From NCBI GenBank assembly GCA_031769625.1, contig JAUIMM010000484.1, forward strand, positions 4,216,001 through 4,280,000: DNA of 64,000 nucleotides, read 5' to 3'. The stretch is from Taudactylus pleione. Taxonomy: Eukaryota; Chordata; Amphibia; Anura; Myobatrachidae. The notes beneath the pieces were generated by a model. That model was not told the origin of the DNA and ran no database searches. It worked only from the letters and a program-made list of their open reading frames with translations. How positions within the stretch are numbered: the stretch's first letter is position 1; each line of letters opens with the position of its first letter. The position numbers and the translations under genes are program-made. Below, piece after piece: positions 10,947 through 23,260 of the stretch.

Positions 10947-12946
10947 TAGTGGCATAACTAGGGTAGGGCGAGCGGGGCATGTGCCCTGGGCGCCGTGGGA
11001 CCAGTGGAGCAGGGGGGTGTGTGTGCAGCTGGCCACAGTACTGGCTCGTCCTAGTTAGCCAGTGTAGTGCCAACCGCAGTGAGTGCGGTCAGCACTACAC
11101 ATTTACACAGTACCGGCACTAGGCTTCCCAACGCCGGTCCTGTGCTGCACAGCCGAGCCCCTTCCCTCCCCCTGAGCGCTTGCCCAATAACGCCATAAGG
11201 AGGGTGGCAGGCGGGCTCATGCTGTGCATAACACACACATCACCGCCAGTGCTGGCAGCGATGTGTGTGTTAAACAGCAGCCAATGAGAGTCAGACTCTC
11301 ATTGACTGCTGCAGTGCCCACTGCAAGAGCCGGCTCCCTTCCAGCTCCTGCAGTGGGTAATGGGAGAGACGTCTCAACGCCATGACATCTCTCCCATAAT
11401 GCAGAGCACGCCAGCCCGGGAGGACTGACGTGCGGACAGCAGCGGGAGCCGGAGCCTGGATTCAGGTAAGTATTTTTCTTTTATTTATTGCTTAATTTTA
11501 ATGTGTATTCTGTCAGGGGGGGCACCTATACTGGGGGCACTGCATTGAGGGGGTAACTATTACTAAGGAGGGGACCACTACTTGGGGCACTGCATTGGAG
11601 GGGAGGACTATTACTAAGGAGGGGACTACTACTGGGGGCACTGCTTTGGGGGGCTATTACTAAGGAGGGGACTACTACTGGGGGCACTGCTTTGGGGGGG
11701 ACCACTACTGGGGACTACTACTTGGGGGGATACTCCTGGGGGCACTGCATTGGGGGGAACCACTACTGGGGGCACTGCATAGTGGGGGACCACTACTGGG
11801 GACTACTACAGGGGGCACTGCATCAAGGGGGACTCCTACTGGGGGCAATATATAAAGGGCACTGTATAGGGGGGACCACTACTGGGGACTACTACTGGGG
11901 GGATCACTACTGGGGGGGACTACTACTGGTGGCACTGCATCAAAGGGGACTCCTACTGGGGCACTATACTACTGAAGGCACTGCACAGGTAGATCCCTAC
12001 AGGGGGCACTGAAAAGGGAGAACCACTACAGGGGACACTGCATAGGGGGATAACTACTGGGGGCCTGCATAAGGGGGACAACTACTAGGGGCACTGTATA
12101 AAGGGCACTGCATATGGGGGATCACTACTGGAGGCCTCCATATGGGGGATCACTACTGCGGGCACTGTATAAGGGGAACTAATGGTGGGCTGCATATGAG
12201 GGGCTACTACAGGGGAACTGTGTATGGGGCACTGCATATGGGGGATCTATACTGGGGGCACTGTAAAAGGGGCACTACTGGGGGCCTGCATAAGGGGGAT
12301 CACTCCAGGGGGCTCTGTATAAGGGGCACTACATATGGGGGATCACTACTGGAGGCCTGCATATGGGGGATCACTACTGGGGGCACTGTATAAGGGAAAC
12401 TAATGGGGGCCTGTATAAAGGGAACTAATCGGGGGCTGCATAAGGGGGACCACTACTGGGGGTACTATATAAGGGGCACTACTGGGGGCCTGCATAAGAG
12501 GGACCACTACTGGGGGCACTGTATAAGGGGAACTAATGGGGGGCTGCATAAGGGGGACCACTACAGGGGGCACTGTGCAAGGGGCACTGCAAATGGGGGA
12601 CCACTACCGGGGGCCTGTATAAGGGGATCTAATCGGGGGCTGCATAAGAGGGACCACTACTGGGGGTACTATATAAGGGGTACTACTGGGGGCCTGCATA
12701 AGGGAGACCACTACTAGGGCCACTACATAGGGTGGACTGTATAAGGGGCACTGCATAAAGGTGCAAATGGAAAGAAATGTTCCCAGTGACAAGTAAGGGG
12801 TGTGTGTCATGTTGACAAGCCCCATTTTTCAGTGACCATGCCCCTTGTGACCACGCCCATTTTTCACCGCAGGTGCGCGCACATAGTGGGCGGGGGATCC
12901 ATTTTAAAATTTGCCCTGGGCTCCAAATACCCTAGTTACGCCACTG
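10947..12946. mobile_element. Non-autonomous hAT-like element, 2.0 kb, with internal tandem repeat
   Basis: The ends TAGTGGCATAACTAGGGTA and TACCCTAGTTACGCCACTG are inverted copies, a CAGTGGCGTAACTA-type terminus. Flanking 8-mers (TGAGTCAA, CGAGTAAT) match only partly, so the target duplication is not proven. A hairpin with CCAATGAGAGTC/GACTCTCATTG arms lies at 11280-11310. The same hairpin module and GTGTGTGTT context recur at 34.1 and 48.45 kb. No transposase remains. Confidence 0.75.
11510..12760 (+). repeat. Degenerate minisatellite (ACTACTGGGGGCACTGCAT type)
   Basis: Dozens of units of about 20-35 bases built on CACTACTGGGGGCACTG and GGGGGACCACTACT, irregular in length. Open frames here (11692-12012, 12142-12717) simply read the repeat and are not genes. 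Confidence 0.9.
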
Positions 12947-14038
12947 CGAGTAATATATAGTGGCAATGTGAATTCTGCCTTCAACAGATAATTGCACATG
13001 CTCTAATAGTGAATGGGTCTGATGATATTTTATACTAGTGCACCAAAGCTTAGAGAGGTTTCTAGGCTGATGTATTTGTGCAGTGAAATCTAAGTGCTGC
13101 ATCAAAATCCCATGGAAATAACTGTACAGGTTGCAGCTGTGTGGAGTGTACAGTATTTCTGTGGGCAAACCGTCAACCTTGTCATTCCAGTGGCATTTTC
13201 TAAGTTCTATTTTACAGTAAACTTTGTGACTGCTGTGATACTTTGGTGAACTTATATACTGCACCTACTAAACTACTATAAATCATTCTATATAAAAGTC
13301 ATTATTCTATAAAGCAGAATTTTAAGCCTAAAGTTCTGGGCATTTTACAAGGCTAAAAAGGATTGGTGGAATAATTTCCACTGATGTGTGACGGCAACCT
13401 TCAGTTTAGACTTCTAAATGGATTGATTTATTATCTGAAGAGATGCACTTCTGAGAATTCTAAGGCCAGCAGTATTTTGCTCATTAGAGTGGTCAGTGGT
13501 GCAGTATTTGGGTGCTGAAATAAGAGTCACTACATAGCTTCTCCAGGTTTTCAGAAATAAATAATGCTTTAGTGTTGCCAGCAAAAAGTAACAGAACATA
13601 AGAAACAACCTAGCCTCCACATTCAGGGCACTACATCACTTCTTCAGCACTCTCTGTCAAGGCAGCTAGTCTGCACACAACTTCACACACATTCTCAGTC
13701 CTGCTTGCTTCTCATAGGTATGGCCACAGTCTTCCCGGCTTCCAGGCCCACTGACTTGTCTTGGCTGTTACATTCCCACCTGGACTGTATCCTCTGGGCA
13801 GCAGATAGGTGTGGTCACACTCCTTTTTAGACCTGTTTGGCGGATCCCACATCAGAGCACAAATTCAGTGGCTCACCAACGCTAGTTTAGTTCTACCACA
13901 ATATATATACAGTATTTATAGATCGATGTAAAAGTTTTCTTTACAAGACGGCACATATAGAGTAGTACCAACAACAGTGACGTGCTGGAGAGGCACACAA
14001 GCATAAAAACATAGTTTTCATATAAAAACTCTGAAGCA
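12947..14038. other. Gene-free stretch
   Basis: No gene or bounded repeat recognised; the small open frames lack any family signature. Confidence 0.4.
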
Positions 14039-14562
14039 TGACAGGGAGTATGATAGGGGAGGGAGTATGACAGGGAGTATGATAGGGGAGGGAGTATGAC
14101 AGGGAGTATGATAGAGGAGGGAGTATGACAGGGAGTATAATAGAGGAGGGAGTATGACAGGGAGTATGATAGGGGAGGGAGTATGACAGGGAGTATGATA
14201 GAGGAGGGAGTATGACAGGGAGTATGATAGGGGAGGGAGTACGATAGAGGAGGGAGTATGACAGGGAGTATGATAGGGGAGGGAGTATGACAGGGAGTAT
14301 GATAGAGGAGGGAGTATGACGGGATATGATAGGGGAGGGAGTATGACAGGGGAGGGAGTGTGATAGGGGAGGGAGTATGATAGGGAGTATGATAGAAGAG
14401 GGAGTATGACAACGAGTATAATAGAGGAGGGAGTATGACAGGGAGTATGACAGGGGAGGGAGTGTGATAGAGGAGGGAGTATGACAGGGAGTATGATAGA
14501 GGAGGGAGAATAACAGGGAGTTTGATAGGGGAGGGAGTATGACAGGGAGTATGATAGGGGAG
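14039..14562 (+). repeat. Purine-rich minisatellite, 29-bp unit, about 18 copies
   Basis: Unit: AGGGAGTATGATAGAGG followed by AGGGAGTATGAC, with a GGGG/GAGG alternation and a few shortened units. The minus-strand frames of 267 and 214 codons over it read the repeat in two phases and are artefacts. Confidence 0.95.
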
Positions 14563-14699
14563 ACTCTGCCTCCCCTGCCTACCATGATCGCACGTCCCTG
14601 ACCAACAAATAGCTATACCCTTTCCCACAAGGGTTACAAGTACAGTATTATAAAATACATCAAGCATATCATAGATACACATCAATTCTATGGAATATC

Positions 14700-15150
14700 A
14701 TTCATTCAGGGGATGTAGTCGGCATTCTGGCATGCAGGATGCCAATGGTCCAAATACCAACAGGTCAGGATCCCTTCACCAGTATCCAGACCGTCAGCAT
14801 CCTGAAGGTAAGTATTGGGGTGTTAGGGGGAGGTTAGCATTAGCTAGCGGGGTTAGGGTTAGGCATTACTGGCAGGAGTAGGCACTGGGGAGGGAGTGTT
14901 AGGATTAGGGTTCGGGGAGGGGTAGGTTAGGTTTAGGCACCAGGGAAGTGATCTTAGGTTTAGGGTGCGGGAAGGGGGAGATTAGATTTTGGCACTAGGA
15001 AGGGGGGTTAGGTTTAGGCATCGGGGAGGGAGGGTTAGGGTAAGGGTTAGGGTAGGGGTAGGAAAAATACTTATGTGCCTTCCTATGAGTGTCGGGATGC
15101 CGCTGTCTGTATTCTGAACAGCGGCATCCCGACAGCCGGGATTTCATACC
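14700..15150. mobile_element. MITE-like element with TTAGGG-type core
   Basis: TTAGGGTTAGG-type motifs with GGCACT/GGCATC spacers fill 14820-15062. The right end holds the palindrome CGGGATGCCGCTGT/ACAGCGGCATCCCG (15094-15132). The left side has GGCATTCTGGCATGCAGGAT. Same architecture as the elements near 7.3, 32.0 and 43.0 kb. Confidence 0.65.
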
Positions 15151-15883
15151 CAACCCTTCATTCAGCTCAATTTACAGTGTCTCATGCAAAATATTGTGTG
15201 AATGAGACCTACTGCGAAATGCTGTAGGACATTTTGGCGATTTAACAATTTCTGCACCAGTTTCAAGTCTTTTCAGCTCTCTTAGCAGCTGCACCCACCC
15301 CCTCCTGTACTGTTCTACTTACTTCCCTCATTCTCAGCCCTCTTTATTACCATTGCTGTGTACACCCAGGGCCGGTGCTACCATTAGGCAGCTTTCTGTG
15401 GTTGCCTAGCGGTGCCGGCCACTACAGGGCGCCGATGAGTCCACAAAAAAAAATTAAAGGTTGGCTATTTCAGTCCCGGCCGGGACTACTGATGACCAAG
15501 GCTGATGCTGGAACTCAAGAACTGCACTCTCACTTGTTAATGTGAGACAGCAGCAGTGTATGAAGATATAGGTCTTTGAACTCCCCAGGGACAGTATTAG
15601 TATTATGCTTAATAATGGTTTTTATAAAAACCTGATAGACACTGCATAGAGACTGTCAGCTTTTCCTTATCTATTTTCCAGTTTGGCATACTGAGATACT
15701 GGTTCAAGTGCAGAAAATAGCCTGGCTGTTCTTACTGTCTAATGAATGTATTTTCTCTCCCTTTTTGTAGTGGCTAAAAAAGTATTAACCTCCATTGCCA
15801 TTTTCTCAGATTTTATTTCCCTACATTATAAAATTAAAATGTAAATTGTTGTCACACACTGATATTAGATAAATTTATACAGT
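15151..15883. other. Gene-free stretch
   Basis: Contains a fragment resembling a hAT-type end (CCCAGGGCCGGTGCTACCAT, 15367-15386) without a matching partner. No gene seen. Confidence 0.4.
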
Positions 15884-17007
15884 GTGTCAGTATTAGGAAT
15901 GTTAGCGACCCACCTAATGAGGTCACCGTGACGTGGTAGGTGGGCAAACATCTTTGGCCAAACATGAACCTCAATAGAAAACTGTTATTTGATAGTTTAT
16001 TATGTATATTTTGATATTTAGTATTCTTAGTGCTTAGAGTGTGCATTTGCATTTCCCCCTTTTTCCTGCATTAGAACTACAGGTCTTAGTATGGTAGCAC
16101 CTCTTATTGTGTTTAAATTAGGATGTGCAGCCCAGACCCCCCTTTTTTTTCCTATGTATGTGTGTATTTAAAATACACTTGAAGGTGAGACCCTTTCTCC
16201 TGGGCTAGCACTCCTCCTACCTGCCCTAGGTGATTTTAATTAGTATGGGTCCTGTGCATTGCAGTACACACATGTAATGGGCACTATTATAGGTAAGTCC
16301 TAGATTTATAGAATGTGTCAGTATTAGGGATGTTAGGGACCCACCTGATGAGGTCACCGTGACGTGGTAGGTGGGCAAATATCTTTGGCCAAACATGAAC
16401 CTCAATAGAAAACTGTTATTTGATAGTTTATTATGTATATTTTGATATTTAGTATTCTTAGTGCTTAGAGTGTGCATTTGCATTTCCCCCTTTTTCCTGC
16501 ATTAGAACTACAGGTCTTAGTATGGTAGCACCTCTTATTGTGTTTAAATTAGGATGTGCAGCCCAGACCCCCCTTTTTTTTCCTATGTATGTGTGTATTT
16601 AAAATACACTTGAAGGTGAGACCCTTTCTCCTGGGCTAGCACTCCTCCTACCTGCCCTAGGTGATTTTAATTAGTATGGGTCCTGTGCATTGCAGTACAC
16701 ACATGTAATGGGCACTATTATAGGTAAGTCCTAGATTTATAGAATGTGTCAGTATTAGGGATGTTAGGGACCCACCTGATGAGGTCACCGTGACGTGGTA
16801 GGTGGGCAAATATCTTTGGCCAAACATTTACTAAGAACCTCAATAGAAAACCATGTTAATTGATAGTTTATTATGTATATTTTGATATTTAGTATTCTTG
16901 GTGCTTAGAGTGTGTATCTGCATTCCCCCTTTTTTCTGCATTAGAACTACAGGTCTCAGCATGTTAGCACCTCTTATTATGTTTAAATTAGGATGTGCAG
17001 CCCAGCC
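15884..17007. repeat. Tandem duplication, 431-bp unit, 2.6 copies
   Basis: GTGTCAGTATTAGG starts units at 15884, 16315 and 16746, exactly 431 bases apart. Units 1 and 2 differ at only a few bases. Unit 3 is partial, has a small insertion near 16828 and loses similarity after about 17007. Such low divergence indicates recent duplication. No coding support; the minus-strand open frames (15852-16052, 16226-16483, 16840-17415) repeat the same noncoding peptide. Confidence 0.95.
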
Positions 17008-18059
17008 CCCCCCCTTTAAACTTACAATACCTACAAACTGTGCTGCAGCAGCACAGCACGACTCTGGTGTGGCTGCGGGGAAGGCAGTGGTGCAAATGGA
17101 AGGAAACAGAGTGCCATGGATGCAAGAAGACAGGGCAGTGAAGATGGGGAAAGACATATTGATGCAGATGAGGGAATAAAGAACTAGCACAGTTAGAAGA
17201 CCACACAACTGCAAGGATAGGGGAAGATAGAGCACAATGGAGGTGCAGATAGTGTACATGTATAGACAGAGTATGATAGTTTTAGAAATTAGGGAACTGA
17301 ATGTGTATTCTGAGTGAGATTGATGTATGGAGTGAGAAGGATGTTGGAACCCAGTGGGATTGTTGTGCTGAATGAATAGGAAGATTGTGGGCACTGTGGG
17401 ATGTGTGTGCCACATAACTGTTCAGGCCTCAGTTGCATAGACTGCATGTGTGTATTCCAATGAGCACACAATTCTGTGAATTAGCAGCTCCACCATTTTG
17501 TGAGTGACAGCAATCTCACTCTGTGAGAGTGTTGAATCTGCAGTTAACTACAGGGTGTGATGGCATACCATATCTGTATTGGGCAAGAAACAGTCAGCCT
17601 TAATGATCTGAATTTCATTACTTTTTTAAGTTTGAGTGGCAGAAATACAATAGGTTTTGTGAAAATTTCAGATCATGTCTAAGAAGACTTAATGGGATAT
17701 GTGAAATTTTAAGGTTTTTGTCTATGGAGTTTTATTGCTTTTTAAAAATGTATTAACTATCAGGGTTTGGAGGAGCAAACTGGGCCACCTGCATTGGAGA
17801 AGGGCAACAAAATGGTACATTAGCGCAGGTGGAGGAAGCTCGGCACACAGGAGGTGCTTTTGGGTGCACAGGGAGGGATGGCTGTGGGGGCGTTCTGCAG
17901 GAGTGTGGGCCCATGGCAGCAGTGGGTCAGGGCACAGGGGAATCAGCAAGCGACAGAGAGGCTCACTAGTGCTGGACATGCATCTGAGAAAATATAATCA
18001 ATAAGACACAGATGCATGGATGTAACAGTGAGATCCATCTATGCATTTATGTTAAAAAT
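17008..18059. other. Gene-free stretch
   Basis: No supported gene. Open frames at 17722-18004 overlap on both strands and show no family motif. Confidence 0.35.
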
Positions 18060-18074
18060 TGAAAAAAAACCCAC

Positions 18075-18835
18075 CCAAAGCACAACCAGCCCCAGGCTTT
18101 TCACTGCCAGTCCTGGTTGTGAAAATATATGGGACAAAAGCACAACCAGCACCAAACTCTTTATAATGGGGGGATAATGCCACAACCAGGGGAACGGTGC
18201 CACCTAGTACCCTGGCTGAAGCATTAACCCTGACCGCTTTTTAGCCCAGGACAGGGATCCCTGTAGAGCAGAGAACATCCCCCCAAAAAGGATTCCCCTC
18301 TCCAGGGCACCTTAGGCCTGGGATAATAGCCTGGGGCTATCCCTGGCACCCCTGAGTGGTGGGTGCCAGGTTGATTGTGTAAAGTGCCCCCCTCCTCCTA
18401 AAGCACAGCCAGCCCTGGGCTCTTCACTGCCAGTCACAACCAGCACCATGCTAATTAGAATCAATCCTGGTTGCCAACATACAGGGGACAAATGACGTAG
18501 GGGTCCCTCGTATTCAGCGCAACAAGCACTGGGCTCTGAGCTGGTCCTGTTTCTGGAAATACAGGGGGAAAAAATGCATAGGGTTCCTCCTGTATTGTCC
18601 AAAACCAGCACTGGAATTTTCCTAGCAGGGGGCTAATTCCACAGCCAGGGGAGCCCTTTCACTGGGTCCCATAGCCAAAGCATCAACCCTGACCACAAGT
18701 CAGCCCAGGCTGGGGATCCTTGGGGAGCTAGGGACCACCCCAATAAATGGGTCACCTTCTCCAGGGCACCAAAGGCCTAGGCTGATAGCCTGTGTCTATC
18801 ACCAGCACCCCTGAGCAGTGGGTGCTGGGTTGATT
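18075..18835. repeat. Dispersed repeat (CACAACCAGCCCC type), local direct duplication
   Basis: AAAGCACAACCAGCCCCAGG at about 18076 and AAAGCACAGCCAGCCCTGGG at about 18402 begin two diverged copies about 325 bases apart. The same family appears at 27160-27560 and as a fold-back pair at 45545-46615 (recurring phrases CACAGCCAGGG and CTGACC). Confidence 0.75.
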
Positions 18836-20027
18836 GTGTAATGTGGTGAATTTGAAAGAATATTTTCTTTTGCGGGTAAAATAATGGTCCCAGCAAACCT
18901 CCCCAGCAAGCTGGTACTTGGAAAACACAAGTACCTGCAAGCAGGCCATTAAGGGCCCACTGATACTTGTAGTACACCTGTAAAAGAAATATTAAAATAA
19001 ACAGACTACACAGTTTTTTTTAATTATTTATTTGGCTGCACCTTCACCTGGGGGGCGGCGGCCTATAACTCTTTTTCATGGCCGCCTGTGCAGGATATTC
19101 TTTCTAAAATGTAAATCTATGACAATTGGGTGCACCGCCAACAATAGTTAACTAAGAAGGGAGGGACTACTCCAAATTACATATATTACGGTTGGCTCAT
19201 TTACTTTGATATTTATACATATTTCTCTCTGGTGCAGAATCTTCTTCCATTTCCCCCTTTCCCTAACTTTTTGAGAACTCTGCAGAATGCCTGGCAAGGA
19301 CAGGATCATTTTGGAACTACTGCCAACATCCACACCACTGCCTGGTCCCTGCTCTGCCAGGTCCTGCCACACTACCGCCACCGCCATCATCATCACCGCC
19401 CACATCGCTGCCGGTCCCCACCTGACTAACTATCACACTGTCAAAGGGTCTCTGCTGCCACTAATGCCCGCTACAAATGCCTTTTTTCACCACTGCTAAC
19501 GCCTGCACTGACCAGCCATCTTGTTGCACCCAAGTGAACCCACAGTGAGTACACCTGATGAAGGCACCAACTGAGGCTGTGCAACAAGTTGAAGCTTCCT
19601 ATCTCTGTAATGGCGCATTTGTGAGGCAATAGTTTAAAAAATGTAACTTTCTAATTTACCTGAACCCCAAAAGCACCTACCCTGGAACAATAGCTACCTA
19701 ACAAAACAAACCCCAAGTCTAAATTTGCCGCCGACCCTGACTTATGCCTTCCCAAATATCCTGCATAGAGAACAGCAGAAAAGTGGTCCTAATTGAGAGT
19801 GACAGAAAATACTGACGGAGCTTAAGATTACTACCAAATCCTTTTTATTTTTTTTCCCTGACATTTGGCATGCAGAACCGAGCGACAGTTCCACCTTTCC
19901 ATGCCAAATTTCAGATCGATACCTCAATAGCTTTTGAGGTGTAGCCCCTTAAACACCATGCCCCACCTCCAGAATTCTCTATGGAGAATTCAGTTTTTTT
20001 AGATTCAGCCTCTATATAATGTGCCCT

Positions 20028-20064
<37 letters not shown>

Positions 20065-20469
20065 TATATAATATGGTCACTTTAAAAAGTGCTGACTCTG
20101 GATTCAATACAAAATTGCATGGGTCAAAAAGTTTGACGCATGCTCAGACTGTGAGGTTAAAAGGATATGTTTTTACCTTTCACACAGGTTTTTGCAGACT
20201 GCCATTTTCCACTTGAGCCAGCCCCAAAACCCCAAAAATTTAAGTGTCCCCATTTTTAGGGATTGTGAGACAAATTTCAAACCTAAGCAAAAACCTAATC
20301 CTGGTCAAACTACACCACCCTACCAAGTTTGGTGGAGCTACTGTAGATAAAAAACTCTGGTCATGCATGACAAACAGACAGACAAACACGCTTTCTCACT
20401 TATTATATAGATAATTGATACTTTAAAGTGATACACTCATTTGCTGCAATTTTTCCACACTTTCTAAAC
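18836..20469. other. Gene-free stretch with a (TA)n microsatellite
   Basis: TA repeat at 20029-20061. The rest (including AAACAGACAGACAAACACGC at about 20370) resembles a dispersed non-autonomous repeat tail, also seen near 28700, but I cannot set its bounds. No gene. Confidence 0.4.
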
Positions 20470-20960
20470 TACATAGTCTCTTTATTGTATGACAGAAACA
20501 AAAATTAGCTCTATTGTTTGGTGGTAATAATGAAGCTCTCTGTGTTATATATCAGTCACAAAATGCCCTATGTAATGTATGACAGTCACAAAATACTCTC
20601 TTAATTGCATGGCGGTCACAAAATTTTACTTTGTATTGTTTGGCGGTCATAAAAATGCACTCTGTATGTTATGGTGGTTATTTCTATGCTCTTTGTCTTA
20701 TATGTCTGTCACAAAACTGCTCTCTGTAATGTATGCCAGTCACAAAACTGCTGTTTGTAATGTATGGTAGTCACCAAAAATTCTCTTTTTATTGTATGGC
20801 ACTCACAAAAAGGCTCTCTGTATTGTATGGTGGTCACACTTTTTTCTCTGTATTGTTTGGTGATCATAAAGATGCTCTCTGTATTGTATTTCAGTAACAA
20901 AAATGCCCTCTGTTTTGCACATGTCACAAAAATGTCCTCTGTATTTTATGGCATGATATC
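20470..20960 (+). repeat. Diverged minisatellite, about 30-bp unit
   Basis: Roughly 15 copies of a TCTCTGTATTGTATGGCAGTC/CACAAAAATGC-like unit, quite diverged. Overlapping open frames on both strands read the repeat. Confidence 0.85.
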
Positions 20961-21144
20961 CATATATCTACTGAATTGCGAAATCAAGTGGACATTTATA
21001 TATGATTACCAAGTTAAGGATTCAGCCACAAATAAACCAATTATTCAATTTCTATGCAAAAGTAACTGCCACATTTGTCTATACATTTTTTTGTAAGGTC
21101 TTTTTTGTGAAAGGTCCTTTGTAGCTGTTATATTCCCTAATTTA

Positions 21145-21944
21145 GGGCCTGATTCAGAGACAGACGCAGTTCCAATATTTTTTAAGAACGAGCGATGTGC
21201 GTATTGTACCATTTAAGCGCCATTTCGTGATTAGGCATAAATTAGCCATTGTGTTCTGCAGTGCAGCATGAAACCTCTCAGGAGAGCAGTGTTGTTCCAC
21301 GAAGGGCTGTTTGACTTGAGAGCAGTGGCATTCCTCCCTGCGGTGTCACTTTGTGCGGGGATGGTTGCTGTGCTCGCGGCGTAGTCGCACGCTGCTGAAA
21401 AAGTGAGTGGCCTCACGGACATAGGGCATGGCCATGCAGGAAGAAGATGTGGCCTCGCAGCCCGAAGCCTGTAGTCCCGACTCCCATGCTTTTTACTAGG
21501 AGGGCCAGGGGTTGCAGGAGGTGCGGACTGCCCTGGGTGCAGTTCCGGCTTCCTCACAGTGTCAGGAGCTGAGTGCTGCACTTAATACTACAGTGCAGCA
21601 CCCGGCTCCTGTCACTGAAGGGGAGTCTGCACCTTAGTGTCACCCCTCGGCGGATGACACCCGGGTGCGGCCCACATTACCCGAACCACCCTTGTGACGC
21701 CACTGCAGGAGAGCTGCAGTGTTTGCGGCTGGTTAGACTTGTCTTACATGCCGTGTGACTTCCTGCTGTGCGTGGATAGTACAGATGTTTACGCTGTTGC
21801 ACGTTGTCAGACAGATATGAGAAGGCAGCTGTGGGTGGCCCTGTGCTCGGGTGTGCTTTGGAAGGCATTAGCATGTTTTAGCAATTACGATCCACGAGAG
21901 AATGCAGTTACAATTGCATTATGGTCCGTATTTGAATCAGGCCC
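21145..21944. mobile_element. Harbinger-like non-autonomous element, 800 bp
   Basis: GGGCCTGATTCAGA at the left is inverted as TTGAATCAGGCCC at the right. TTA flanks both ends (21142-21144, 21945-21947). No transposase frame; the small open frames inside run in both directions. It shares a 26-base identical block (21294-21319) with the sequence at 24710-24735. Confidence 0.85.
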
Positions 21945-23180
21945 TTAATCTATTAATGAGTCAAAATCTAAATGAAAAACACATGGGAATAGGTTGAAGA
22001 AATATATATATATTTTATCTTAACCTGTTTTTCTTGAACAAAGCCAATATGTATCATAATAACAACAATAAATAGAATTTATCGTTTCTAGACGTTTCTT
22101 TCCTGGGCTCATTAACAGAAATCCTGAGTGTTGGGTGTCAGGCATTAGCCAATGAGAACTATAAATACAAATTATAGGCAATTGTGTCAATAGAGAAATT
22201 CTGACTATGCCATAGAACTAGTACGAAAAAAGGATCAAAGTTTAGAAATCTATGTAAATCTATATATATCAATATCCATTATTAGGCAACATACTAAACT
22301 CTGCAAATTAATTATGTGCACTTAGGGAGTGATTCAGCAGAGCAGTCTTTGTGATTTTTCCGTGTTTTGGAATGTTTGCATACCATAATGAGATATCTTG
22401 GGAATAGGACTCAAATCTAAAAACAGAATGCTTTCTTGTTTCATACAGTATACACCTTTTACACATAGCCTGAAGGTAATTTTATGAAATATGTTTAATA
22501 GTTTTGTGCATCATACAAAGTTTGTGTACAACTGTACATACATAAAATTTATTTGTTTCATATACACTTTATACACATAGCCTGAAGATGATGTTATACA
22601 ATATTTTTTTAATAATTTTGTGCATTAAATAAAGTTTGTTTACATTATATAATCAAAAAACAAAGGTGTCACTATTTCAGTCACGCTCAAAAAATTCTGT
22701 ATTCTGGAATATTTGGATATGGGAGACTCAACCTGTATCACTGTAATTAGTGGCAATAAAACTCTTTGCATATTGCCACAAATGGATGTTCATGCTAAAT
22801 AGGGCCGTATATATATGAACTGGATCTCTTGCTTTTAGCAAAATTACAATTAATCAAATCTCCTAGATAAAAAAAGACTTAGTTAATCATTATTTATTAA
22901 TCACCTGATTTACTCATGGGGTGCCAGAATTACTTTGCTAAATATATATATATAATGGTAAATATATGTAATTGTTGGGATAGTTGACTTTGTTAGTATA
23001 GTAAGAGACCTTTAAATTATTGGACTTGTGATTACATTTCATATTTATTTTGGATGAACTCTGCTCTTTACACTGCTCCAGAGAAAAGACCACCCAGATT
23101 ACAAACTGCAAAAGTAGGTGGCTTTCAGCCAATGACACTTTAATTTTTTCAGTTTGTTTGGCTCTTTAGTATTCTAGAAC
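21945..23180. other. Gene-free stretch with a roughly 95-bp direct repeat
   Basis: ACACATAGCCTGAAGGTAAT (about 22456) and ACACATAGCCTGAAGATGAT (about 22572) head two diverged direct copies ending in AAAGTTTGT. The remainder is AT-rich with no gene. Confidence 0.5.
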
Positions 23181-23189
23181 TGAAAAGCA

Positions 23190-23260
23190 GAGCATGCCCT
23201 GCCAGAGGGCATGCTGGAACTTGTAGCTCCAACATAGCTTGGAGAGACATAGGTTACACT
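23190..23260. repeat. Palindromic GCATGCCCTG repeat fragment
   Basis: GCATGCCCTGCCAGAGGGCATGC forms a short hairpin next to CTTGTAGCTCC. A similar GCTGGGAGTTGTAGTTC piece occurs near 54420. Probably a dispersed MITE fragment. Confidence 0.5.

Noticed and set aside
13882..14685. Minus-strand open frames of 267 and 214 codons
   Set aside because: They read a 29-bp minisatellite in two phases (LSYSLSYSLLYHTP repeats); no unique protein content.
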